From positions 558,001-622,000 of the forward strand of contig NZ_JAVDXU010000003.1 in NCBI RefSeq assembly GCF_031458095.1: a DNA stretch of 64,000 bases, written 5' to 3'. The notes beneath the pieces were generated by a model. That model did no database searches and had not been told where the DNA came from. It was given only the letters and a program-made list of their open reading frames with translations. This DNA comes from Pelomonas saccharophila_A (GTDB taxonomy: Bacteria; Pseudomonadota; Gammaproteobacteria; Burkholderiales; Burkholderiaceae_C). Made by a program: the position numbers and the translations under genes. Below, in pieces: positions 8,887 to 17,232 of the stretch; the first letter of the stretch is position 1; the number at the start of each line of letters is the position of its first letter.

Positions 8887-10390
8887 AGTGACCGAAGACG
8901 TGGGTCGGCCTGCGCGATTGCGCAGCTGGCCCCGACGTTTCGGCAGCTTCCTGTTTGACAGCCTGCAGGGCCGCTTCGTGCTGGCTATGCTGGGCGGCCT
9001 GGCCCTGGTGCAATTGGCCGTCAACCTGGTCTGGTACAGCCAGATCGAGCAACGCGTGCGGCGCCAGACCGAGCTGGCGGCCCACCACGTGGCCAGCGGC
9101 GCCATGGGTGCGGTGCGAGCCCTGCGCGAGCTGCCCGCCGCCTATCGGCCCCTGCTCATCGAGCAGCTGCGCACCATGGGCGGCACGCGCTTCCTGGTCT
9201 TCTTCAACAACGCCGCCGTCGCGGTGACGCCGCTGGCCGGCCAGCCCATGGCACGCATGCTGGAGCAGCAAGTCACGCAGGAACTCAGCGCGCAATTGCC
9301 CAAGGGCACGCCGGTGCGCGTGGTGCTGGCCTCGCCGATCGGCCTGGCCGTGTCGCCCGGCGGCGCGCTGCTGAGCGATCTGCCTGAAAGCTGGGTGGAG
9401 CCCTCGTTGATCGCCGCCGAGCGGCCCGCGCCCTTCCTTGTCATCCAGGCCGAGACCGAGCCGGGCCAGTGGCTCTACCTGAGCAGCACCCTGCCCGACC
9501 CCTATTTCCTGGAGCAGCTGGAGTTCTTCACCTGGCAGCGCCTGACGCCGCAACTGCTGGCCCTGGGCCTGGCCGTGCTGTTGACGCTGATCGCCGTGCG
9601 CACCATCACGCGGCCGCTGGCGGGCTTAAGCCAGGCGGCGGCCCGCGTGGGCCGGCGTGTGGCGCCCAAGCCGCTGCGCGTCAGCGGCACGCAGGAGGTA
9701 CGCCAGGCCATCGAGGCCTTCAACGACATGCAGGAGCGCATCCGCCGCTATATCGGCGACCGCGAGCGGCTGTTCGCGTCCATCTCCCATGACTTGAGAA
9801 CACCGATCACGCGGCTGCGGCTGCGCAGCGAGCTGCTCGATGACACCGCCGTCCAGGACGAATTCCATGAGGACCTGGACGAACTGGACATGATGGTGAA
9901 AACCGCTCTGCAGATCGTCAAGGACACCGACATCCACGAGAACCGCGCACCGCTGCGCATCGACCTCGTGCTGCAGAAGATGGTGCGAGACGCGCGCATG
10001 GGCGGGCACAAGGTCGAGCTGCAGAGCCAGGCGCTGACCGTCTTCGGCAAGCCCCTGGCCCTGAAGCGCGCCATCGGCAATCTGCTGGACAACGCGATGT
10101 ACTACGGCGAGGCGCAGCAGCAGCCGGTGGAGATCAGCATCGCGCCCGACGAGGCGGGCATGGTGTTCGTGACCGTGCGCGACCATGGGCCCGGCGTGCC
10201 CGAGGCGGCATTGGCACGGCTGGGGCAGCCCTATACGCGCCTGGACCACGGCGCTGCCATGCGCAAGGAAGGCCTGGGCCTGGGCCTGTCCATCGTGCGC
10301 GAGATCGTCGCCGACCATGGCGGTTCGGTGCGCTTTCGCAATCACCCCGAAGGCGGCTTCGAAGTCAGCCTCTCCCTACCCGCGGCTTGA
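8876..10390 (+). CDS. Membrane sensor histidine kinase (EnvZ/CpxA-like)
   Basis: A 504-residue kinase. A first membrane helix (FVLAMLGGLALVQLAVNLVW, about 34-53), a periplasmic sensor region of about 165 residues and a second helix (LLALGLAVLLTLIAVRTI, about 227-244) precede a HAMP linker, a HisKA domain with phosphoacceptor H305 in SISHDLRTPITRL, and an HATPase domain with N box (IGNLLDNAMYYG), G1 (VRDHGPGVP) and G2 (GLGLGLSIV). It is the obvious partner of the preceding OmpR-type regulator. The periplasmic domain could receive the binding protein encoded two genes upstream, as in sugar-dependent virulence kinases. The halogenase-like gene begins right after its stop. Confidence 0.93.
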   Translation: MLSEVTEDVGRPARLRSWPRRFGSFLFDSLQGRFVLAMLGGLALVQLAVNLVWYSQIEQRVRRQTELAAHHVASGAMGAVRALRELPAAYRPLLIEQLRTMGGTRFLVFFNNAAVAVTPLAGQPMARMLEQQVTQELSAQLPKGTPVRVVLASPIGLAVSPGGALLSDLPESWVEPSLIAAERPAPFLVIQAETEPGQWLYLSSTLPDPYFLEQLEFFTWQRLTPQLLALGLAVLLTLIAVRTITRPLAGLSQAAARVGRRVAPKPLRVSGTQEVRQAIEAFNDMQERIRRYIGDRERLFASISHDLRTPITRLRLRSELLDDTAVQDEFHEDLDELDMMVKTALQIVKDTDIHENRAPLRIDLVLQKMVRDARMGGHKVELQSQALTVFGKPLALKRAIGNLLDNAMYYGEAQQQPVEISIAPDEAGMVFVTVRDHGPGVPEAALARLGQPYTRLDHGAAMRKEGLGLGLSIVREIVADHGGSVRFRNHPEGGFEVSLSLPAA

Positions 10391-10392
10391 GC

Positions 10393-11865
10393 ATGCACGC
10401 CCCGAAACACATCGCCATCGTTGGCGGCGGCACGGCGGGCTGGATGACGGCCAATCTGCTGCGTCATCGTTGGGCCAGGCTCGGTGTCGACGTCACGCTG
10501 ATCGAGTCGGCCGACATCGGCACCATCGGCGTCGGCGAGGGCTCGACGCCCTTTCTGCGCCATTTCTTCCGCACCCTGGGTATCGCCGAGCGCGACTGGA
10601 TGCCGGCCTGCGATGCGACCTACAAGGCCGGCATCCGCTTCCCGGGCTGGAGCGAGGTGGCGGGCTACGAGAGCTATGTTCACCCCTTCTTCAACGAGGC
10701 GGACCGCGAGCTGGGCAACCAGTTCTTCACCAACGCCTGCCTGCGCCGGCGTGGCCAGGCAGCGGACGCGAACCCTCAGGACTTCTTCCTCGCCGCCGAG
10801 CTGGCGCGGCAACGCCGCGCGCCGCACGGGCCGGGGATGGACTACGCCTATCACTTCGACGCCGGCCGACTCGGAGCCTTCTTGCGCACGCATGCAATCG
10901 GCCTGGGTGTGCGTCATGTCGTCGACACCGTGGCGCGCGTCGAACAGCACGAGAACGGCGACATCGCGGCCGTGCATCTGAAGACCGGCGCACGTGTCGC
11001 GGCCGACGTCTTTGTCGATTGCAGCGGCTTCAAGGGCCTGCTCATCACCGAGACCCTGGGCGAACCCTTTCATGCCTACCGCGACAACCTCTTCAACGAC
11101 CGCGCCATCGCCATGCCGACGCCGCTGCTCGATGGCGAGGACATCCCGCCGGAGACCGTCTCCACGGCCCTGCGCCACGGCTGGGCCTGGCGCATTCCGT
11201 TGACGACGCGCTACGGCAATGGCTATGTCTACAGCGCCGACTTCGTCAGCGACGACGCGGCCGAGCGGGAGCTGCGTGAGCATCTGGGCCCTGCGGCCGA
11301 AGGCGTGGAGGCGCGCCGCCTGCGCATGCGCGTGGGCCGCGTCAAGCAGCATTGGCGCCAGAACTGCGTCGCCGTCGGCCTGTCGCAAGGTTTCATCGAG
11401 CCGCTGGAGGCCACGGCGCTGATGCTGATCCAGCTCAGCGTCGAACGGTTCATTGCCGACCTCGAGAGCGATGGCTTCGGCCGCGCGCGGCAGGCGGCCT
11501 ACAACGAGCGCGTCAACGCGATGTTCGAGGGCGTGCGCGACTATGTCGTCGCCCACTACCAGCTCAACACGCGCCGCGACACCGACTACTGGCGGGCCAA
11601 CCGCGCCAACCGCAAGATCTCCGACCGACTCGCCAGCCTGCTCGAGGTCTGGGACCGCGGCGGCGATTTCGAGGCCGAGTTGGAGCGCCACGGTGCCGGG
11701 CTGATGTATCTGCGCCCGTCCTGGTATTGCCTGTTGGCCGGCATGGGCCGCTTCCCGGCCGAACTGCGTGCTGCGCCTCAGGCCATCACGGCGTCCCAGG
11801 CCCGAGACCGGCTGAAGCAGCTGGCGCGGGCATTCGGCTCACACCGTGGTCATCTGACAGCTTGA
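10393..11865 (+). CDS. Flavin-dependent tryptophan halogenase-like protein 1
   Basis: A 490-residue FAD protein of the tryptophan halogenase family (PrnA/RebH/BrvH type). The FAD motif is GGGTAGWM near residue 11; the lysine that forms the haloamine or channels HOX in characterised members is present as K78 in ATYKAGIRF. The GWAWRIPL block is the family's WxWxIP motif, and GFIEPLEATAL carries the conserved Glu. ATG 10393 lies 2 bases after the kinase stop codon, so it belongs to the two-component operon. No flavin reductase, which such enzymes need, is encoded nearby. The substrate is unknown; halogenation activity is not guaranteed by the motifs. Confidence 0.87.
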   Translation: MHAPKHIAIVGGGTAGWMTANLLRHRWARLGVDVTLIESADIGTIGVGEGSTPFLRHFFRTLGIAERDWMPACDATYKAGIRFPGWSEVAGYESYVHPFFNEADRELGNQFFTNACLRRRGQAADANPQDFFLAAELARQRRAPHGPGMDYAYHFDAGRLGAFLRTHAIGLGVRHVVDTVARVEQHENGDIAAVHLKTGARVAADVFVDCSGFKGLLITETLGEPFHAYRDNLFNDRAIAMPTPLLDGEDIPPETVSTALRHGWAWRIPLTTRYGNGYVYSADFVSDDAAERELREHLGPAAEGVEARRLRMRVGRVKQHWRQNCVAVGLSQGFIEPLEATALMLIQLSVERFIADLESDGFGRARQAAYNERVNAMFEGVRDYVVAHYQLNTRRDTDYWRANRANRKISDRLASLLEVWDRGGDFEAELERHGAGLMYLRPSWYCLLAGMGRFPAELRAAPQAITASQARDRLKQLARAFGSHRGHLTA

Positions 11866-11944
11866 TTGACAAGCCGCGGGGCGCCGAGCCCGCCGCGCGC
11901 GGCCGCACAATTCGCCGCATGATGCCCCTACCCGTCCCCCATCA

Positions 11945-13537
11945 ATGAACCGCCCCGCGTCGAGCAATCCGCTGCACGGGCTGAAGCCAGCCGAGGTGCA
12001 GCAGCTGCGCCGCGCCACGCAGGCGCTGGAGGCGGGCGACCGCATGTACGCGGAGCTGCTGCTGCTCGATCTGGCGCGCAGCGCGCCGGAGCACCCGGAG
12101 GTCTTGCAACTGCGCGCGGTCTGCCGCGCCGGCAACGACGACTGGGAAGGCGCAATCCAGGACCTCGCGCGCGCGCTCGCGCAGCGGCCCGAGGACTTCG
12201 ACCTCCGCGCGCAGCTCGCGGCCGCGCAGGAGCACGCGCACGACCACGCTGCGGTGATCGCGACGCTGCGCGAAGGCGAGGCGCACGCGACGACATCGGC
12301 CGACTGGCTGGGGCTGTCTTTCGAGCACGACAACGCCGGCGAGCCGGCGGCGGCGTACGGCGCCGTGCAGCGCGCCGTCGCGCTCGACCCGGCGGCGCCG
12401 CTCGCCCGGCTGCAGCGCGCACGCTGCGCGACAGCCCTTGGCCATGGCGATGTCGCGGCCGCGGATTGCCGGTACCTGATCGCGCGCGGTGAGCTGGTCG
12501 CGCACGCGTGGTGGACGCTGGCCGACCTGAAACTCGTGCCGCTGACCACCGAAGAGCTGGCTCAGCTCGAGGCGCAGGCCGCCGCGCCGCCGGCGACGAT
12601 GCCGGCGGAGGAACGGCTGCTCCTGCGCTTTGCCCTCGGCGCCGGGCTGGAGAGCGCGGGCCGGCACGCCGATGCGTTCCGGGTCCTGTGCGCGGCGAAC
12701 GATGCGGCGCGCGCGGCGCGGCCGTGGGACGCCGCGGCGTTCGCGCGCCACGTCGACGCGATCCAGGCCGCGTTCGCCGCCGCGCCGCCCCCGCCGCAGG
12801 ACGGGCCGGGGCGCGAGGTCATCTTCCTCGTCGGACTGCCGCGGTCGGGGACGACGTTGGTCGAGCAGATCCTCGCGAGCCACTCGCAGGTCGAAGGCGC
12901 GAGCGAGCTGCCCTACCTGCCGCAGCTGCTCGACGCCGAATCTCGGCGGCGCGGCAAGCCGTTCCCGAACTGGGTCGCCGATGCCAGCGACGCTGACTGG
13001 CGGCGGCTCGGCGACGCCTATTTGCGGGCGAGCGCGCGCTGGCGTGCGGCCAAGCCGATCGCCACCGACAAGCTGCCCGAGAACTGGCTCTATGCCGGCG
13101 CCGTGCTGCGTATGCTGCCCGGTGCTCGCATCGTCGACTGCCGCCGCGACCCGGTGGAGACCGCGTGGTCCTGCTACAAGCAGCTCTTCGGGCCGGGCAT
13201 GGTGCACTTCACGTACAGCTTCGACGGGCTCGCGGCGTACTGGCGCGCCTACGACGTGCTCGCCCGCTTCTGGGCCGAGCGCCACCCGGGCCGCTTCATC
13301 GTGCAGCGATACGAGGACCTCGTCGCCGACCCGCAAGCAGGCATCCACGCGCTGCTCGCCGCCTGCGGCCTCGACTTCGAGCCGGCCTGCCTGCGCTTTC
13401 ACGAGACGCCGCGTGCGATCCGCACGCCGAGCTCGCTGCAGGTGCGCCAGCCGATGCGCGCCGCGTCGACACCGGCGCAGCGCTACGGCCCGCTGCTCGA
13501 CCCGCTGCGCGATCGTTTCGCCGCGACGGGGGGGTGA
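11945..13537 (+). CDS. TPR-repeat sulfotransferase
   Basis: A 530-residue protein with two parts. Residues about 15-285 are Ala-rich helical repeats of the TPR type (for example AEHPEVLQLR-like and EGAIQDLARALAQRPEDFDL). Residues 290-520 form a PAPS-dependent sulfotransferase: the 5'-phosphosulfate loop is GLPRSGTTLVEQIL at about 297-310, the 3'-phosphate motif is IVDCRRDPVETAWSCY, and LPENWLYAG matches the Sulfotransfer_3 family. The acceptor is unknown; related bacterial proteins act on protein tyrosines, glycans or small molecules. Codon choice differs from neighbours (frequent GCG and CTCGCG rather than GCC), which hints at acquisition by transfer. Confidence 0.85.
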   Translation: MNRPASSNPLHGLKPAEVQQLRRATQALEAGDRMYAELLLLDLARSAPEHPEVLQLRAVCRAGNDDWEGAIQDLARALAQRPEDFDLRAQLAAAQEHAHDHAAVIATLREGEAHATTSADWLGLSFEHDNAGEPAAAYGAVQRAVALDPAAPLARLQRARCATALGHGDVAAADCRYLIARGELVAHAWWTLADLKLVPLTTEELAQLEAQAAAPPATMPAEERLLLRFALGAGLESAGRHADAFRVLCAANDAARAARPWDAAAFARHVDAIQAAFAAAPPPPQDGPGREVIFLVGLPRSGTTLVEQILASHSQVEGASELPYLPQLLDAESRRRGKPFPNWVADASDADWRRLGDAYLRASARWRAAKPIATDKLPENWLYAGAVLRMLPGARIVDCRRDPVETAWSCYKQLFGPGMVHFTYSFDGLAAYWRAYDVLARFWAERHPGRFIVQRYEDLVADPQAGIHALLAACGLDFEPACLRFHETPRAIRTPSSLQVRQPMRAASTPAQRYGPLLDPLRDRFAATGG

Positions 13538-13640
13538 TAGTCCCGGCCGCCGCCGACGACGTCTCAGCGCCCTCGCGCGTGGCATGGCACCATCCAGGCC
13601 TGCCCATGTTCATGGGCCGTTCAACTGTGGTGGAGTGAGA

Positions 13641-15821
13641 TTGGGACAGAAGCTGATTGGATTCGTGCTGGCCGTGGCGGCTGCACTGCAGGGTGCCCGA
13701 GCGGACACCGAGCTTGCGTACCCGCCGCTGCTGAAGCCGGCGGTGCAGGAGGCCAAGGCGGCTCGCCTGGCTGCGGACCTACTGTCGCGCTACCACTACA
13801 AGGCCGTCCCGCTCGACGACGCCTTGTCGGGCAAGGTGTTCGACCAGTATCTGAAGTCGCTCGATCCGGAGAAGCTGTACTTCCTGCAGTCCGACATCGA
13901 CCGCCTGGCTGTCGACCGCAACCGGCTCGACGATGCCATCCTGACCGAGGACTTGCGCGCGCCGTTCGCGATCTTCAACCTGTACGAGCGCCGGGCGGTC
14001 GAGCGGATGGCTTTTGCCCGCAGCCTGCTGGCCAAGGGCTTCGACTTCGAGCGCAACGAGACGCTGATGATCGACCGCAAGGACCAACCCTGGCCCGCGA
14101 CCGAAGCCGACTCGCTCGAGCTCTGGCGCAAGCGCGTCAAGAATGACTGGTTGCGGCTCAAGCTGGCCGGCCAGGACGACGCGGCCATCAGGAAAGTGCT
14201 CGACAAGCGCTATGACAACGCCGCCAGGCGCCTGGGCAAGATCTCCAGCGCCGACGCCTTTCAGGCCTTCATGAACGCCTACACGACGGCGATCGAGCCC
14301 CATACCAACTACCTGGGGCCACGCGCCGCGGAGAACTTCGACATCGCGATGCGCCTGTCCCTGGTGGGCATAGGCGCCGTTCTGACCGAGATCGACGGCT
14401 ACATCACCATCCGGGAACTGGTGGCCGGCGGGCCTGCGAGCGTGTCGGGGCAGCTGAAGGTGGGCGACCGTATCGTGGGCGTCGGGCAAGGCGCGGCGGG
14501 CCCGATGGAGGATGTCGTCGGCTGGCGCCTGGACGACACGGTGGCATTGATTCGCGGCACGATGGCCTCGACGGTGCGGCTGGACGTCCTGCCTGCCGAC
14601 GGCGGGCCCGATGCATCCATCAAGACCGTGGTCCTGGTCCGCAACACCATCACGGTGCAGGACAGCGCGGCCAAGGCCAAGGTCTATTCGGTGACGACCG
14701 GTGAGGGCAAACGTCTCGTCGGCGTGATCACCTTGCCTTCCTTCTACGAGGACGTCGCCGCCATGCAAAAGGGCGACAAGGATTACCGCAGCGCGGCACG
14801 CGACGTGGCCAGGCTGCTGCTGGACCTGAAAGCCCAGAAGGTGGAGGCCGTGTTGATGGACCTGCGCAACAACGGCGGAGGCTCGCTGCGCGAAGCGGTG
14901 GAGCTGACGGGCCTGTTCCTTGGCAAGGTGCCGGTGGTCCAGACGCGCGATGCCAAGGGCGACATCACGGTGGCGAAGAACGTCGATACCGGCTTGGCGT
15001 GGAGTGGACCGCTAGGGGTGTTGATCAACCGGGGTTCGGCTTCGGCGTCCGAAATCTTCGCAGCGGCGGTTCAAGACTACGGTCGCGGCCTGGTCATCGG
15101 CGAGCCCAGCTTCGGCAAGGGCACGGTCCAGACCGTCGCCAGCCTCGACCGGATCGCCAGGAATGCCACACCGGTGTTTGGCGACCTGAAGATGACCGTC
15201 GCGCAGTTCTTCCGGGTGAACGGCGGCACGACGCAACTGCGGGGCGTGACGCCGGACATCCGCTACCCGGCCAGCGGCGACGAGGCCCAGTTCGGTGAGT
15301 CGAGCTACGGCAACGCCCTGCCGTGGACGCGCATCAAGGCCGCCGACTACGCGAGCGTGGGCGACATCAGCACACAGCTGCCGCGCCTGCTCGCGTGGCA
15401 CGAGAGCCGCGTCCGGCGCGACCGTGACTATCAGGGCCTGCTGGAGGACGTTGCCAAGGCACAGGACCTGCGCAAGAACAATGTCATTTCCCTCAATGAA
15501 GGGGTGCGGCGCAAGGAGCGCGCCGCGCAAGAGAAGCGCCTGGCCGCCATGCTGGGCGGTGCTGAAACGGGCACGACCCCAGGCACGGAAAGCGCGTTGG
15601 CCGACGACGGCCTGCAGTTCAACGAACGCAAGCTCGACAAGGATCTCGCCGCGAGAAAGACCCGGGACGCCGTCAACGACGTCCTCCTGAACGAGGCCGT
15701 CAACATCCTGTCCGACAGCGTGGCGTTGAGGGAAGGCAAGTCTCAGATGTCTGCCAGCGCTTCAGCCACCCGTCCGGTGGTGGTCAAGGCCCTGCTGGGC
15801 AAAGGTTCATCGGACCAATAG
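13641..15821 (+). CDS. prc: Tail-specific (C-terminal processing) protease Prc
   Basis: A 726-residue S41A periplasmic protease that trims C-termini of envelope proteins and murein hydrolases. The signal peptide is LIGFVLAVAAALQGARA. An N-terminal helical domain precedes a PDZ domain (about 240-325, with GIGAVLTEIDGYITI and GGPASVSGQLKVGDRI). The peptidase core has the Ser/Lys dyad S468 (GSASASEIFAAAVQDYG) and K493 (FGKGTVQ), spaced 25 residues as in E. coli Prc. The C-terminal DUF3340-like region ends the protein. TTG 13641 was chosen because GGAG stands 5 bases upstream; GTG 13635 is an alternative. It is convergent with the sugar transporter gene. Confidence 0.93.
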   Translation: MGQKLIGFVLAVAAALQGARADTELAYPPLLKPAVQEAKAARLAADLLSRYHYKAVPLDDALSGKVFDQYLKSLDPEKLYFLQSDIDRLAVDRNRLDDAILTEDLRAPFAIFNLYERRAVERMAFARSLLAKGFDFERNETLMIDRKDQPWPATEADSLELWRKRVKNDWLRLKLAGQDDAAIRKVLDKRYDNAARRLGKISSADAFQAFMNAYTTAIEPHTNYLGPRAAENFDIAMRLSLVGIGAVLTEIDGYITIRELVAGGPASVSGQLKVGDRIVGVGQGAAGPMEDVVGWRLDDTVALIRGTMASTVRLDVLPADGGPDASIKTVVLVRNTITVQDSAAKAKVYSVTTGEGKRLVGVITLPSFYEDVAAMQKGDKDYRSAARDVARLLLDLKAQKVEAVLMDLRNNGGGSLREAVELTGLFLGKVPVVQTRDAKGDITVAKNVDTGLAWSGPLGVLINRGSASASEIFAAAVQDYGRGLVIGEPSFGKGTVQTVASLDRIARNATPVFGDLKMTVAQFFRVNGGTTQLRGVTPDIRYPASGDEAQFGESSYGNALPWTRIKAADYASVGDISTQLPRLLAWHESRVRRDRDYQGLLEDVAKAQDLRKNNVISLNEGVRRKERAAQEKRLAAMLGGAETGTTPGTESALADDGLQFNERKLDKDLAARKTRDAVNDVLLNEAVNILSDSVALREGKSQMSASASATRPVVVKALLGKGSSDQ

Positions 15822-15838
15822 GCTGGGTCCGACAAGCT

Positions 15839-17158
15839 TCACCAACGCCTCAGACGGCTTCCGAACAGCGCGTAGAACAGGATCAGTGCATACCAGGGCA
15901 GCATGACCCAATAGCCGCTTTGCGGCGTCCACACGTCGGCGAAGTGGCCATAGAGCATGGGGATCAGCGCGCCGCCGGCAATGCCCATGATGAGCAGGGC
16001 CGAGCCGGCCGCCGTGTACTTGCCCAGGCCTTCCAGCGCCAGCGGCCAGATGGACGGCCAGACCAGGGCGTTGGACAGGCCCAGAAGGGCCAGGAAGAAC
16101 ACCGTGTTGGGCACGGCAGGCACGCCGACCCAGCCGAGCAAGGCCTGCGAAATGCCGGACTCCGTGGACGAGGACAGTGCCACGCCGAGCACGAAGGCGA
16201 TGCCGCTGACCGCCGAGAAGACCAGGGCCGCGCGCTGCGACATCCAGCGCGGGATCAGGGCCACGCCGAGCAGATAGCCCAGCACCATGAAGCCCATGGT
16301 GTACGACGTGAGCACGCCATAGTGGGCCACGCCGAGCTGGCGGCCATACAGGCCGATGGTGTCGCCGGCGATGACCTCGACGCCGACATAGCCGAACAAG
16401 GCGATGGCGCCCAGCACCACCTGGGGATGCTGGAACACGCCCCAGCGCTTGACCTCGCCGGACGGTGCATCGGCCGCTTCCAGTTCGGGCTCGCGCAGCG
16501 ACGAGAAGTGGATCAAGGCCATGAAGGCAACCAGGCCGGCGGCCATCACCGCATAGGGGAAGACCAGACGCTGCGACAACTCATTGCGCAGCGCTTCGCG
16601 GCCGGCCGCATCCAGGGCGGCAAGCGCCGACTCCGAAAAACGCTCCATGCCCGACAGGATCAGGGCCGTGAACACCAGGGGCACGACGATGCCGGCGCCC
16701 TTGTTGAACAGGCCCATGATGGAGATGCGCATGGCCGCGCTTTCGCGCGGGCCGATGCAGACGATGTAGGGGTTGATGGCCGTCTGCATCAAGGTCATGC
16801 CGCTGGCCAGCGTGAAGAGGGCCAGCAGGAAGACCGGGTACAGGCCCGACTTCGCCGCCGGGATGAAGCACAGCGCGCCCAGCGCCATGACGCCCAAGCC
16901 GGCCGTCATGCCGTTCTTGTAGCCGATGCGCGCCAGCATGGCCGCTGAAGGCAGGGCCATCACCGTATAGGCGATGTAGAAGGCAAAGGCCACCCACAAC
17001 GCCTGGAAGTTGTTCAGCTCGCAGACGATCTTCAGGAAGGGGATCAGCGAGCCGTTCAGCCAGGTGACGAAGCCGAGGATGAAGAACATCAGCCCGATGA
17101 AGAGCATGGGCAGCAGCACGCCCTGGCCTGCCGTGGGTGTGAGGGTTTTGGTGTGCAT
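15839..17158 (-). CDS. MFS sugar transporter, FucP/glucose-galactose type
   Basis: A 439-residue, twelve-helix inner-membrane symporter of the fucose/glucose/galactose permease group. The first helix segment GVLLPMLFIGLMFFILGFVTW with NGSLIPFLK is a hallmark of the FucP branch, as is MQTAINPYIVCIGP in the third or fourth helix. The C-terminal half has NALVWPSIWPLALEGLGKYT. It follows the TonB receptor by 74 bp on the same strand, so a sugar taken across the outer membrane by the receptor is probably carried inward by this protein. The start is ATG 17158 (MHTKTLTP); upstream sequence in frame has no family similarity. Confidence 0.9.
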   Translation of the reverse strand: MHTKTLTPTAGQGVLLPMLFIGLMFFILGFVTWLNGSLIPFLKIVCELNNFQALWVAFAFYIAYTVMALPSAAMLARIGYKNGMTAGLGVMALGALCFIPAAKSGLYPVFLLALFTLASGMTLMQTAINPYIVCIGPRESAAMRISIMGLFNKGAGIVVPLVFTALILSGMERFSESALAALDAAGREALRNELSQRLVFPYAVMAAGLVAFMALIHFSSLREPELEAADAPSGEVKRWGVFQHPQVVLGAIALFGYVGVEVIAGDTIGLYGRQLGVAHYGVLTSYTMGFMVLGYLLGVALIPRWMSQRAALVFSAVSGIAFVLGVALSSSTESGISQALLGWVGVPAVPNTVFFLALLGLSNALVWPSIWPLALEGLGKYTAAGSALLIMGIAGGALIPMLYGHFADVWTPQSGYWVMLPWYALILFYALFGSRLRRW

Positions 17159-17232
17159 GTGAGAAGGCGTCAGGCAAGGGCTGGCAGCGGTGTGTGTACA
17201 CCGCCGCCACGAACCACAATAGAGGTCGAACC

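Noticed and set aside
12630..13640. N-terminal extension of the Prc frame back to 12630
   Set aside because: The extension is an Arg/Ser-rich out-of-frame reading of the sulfotransferase gene; the signal peptide and ribosome site at 13641 define the true start.
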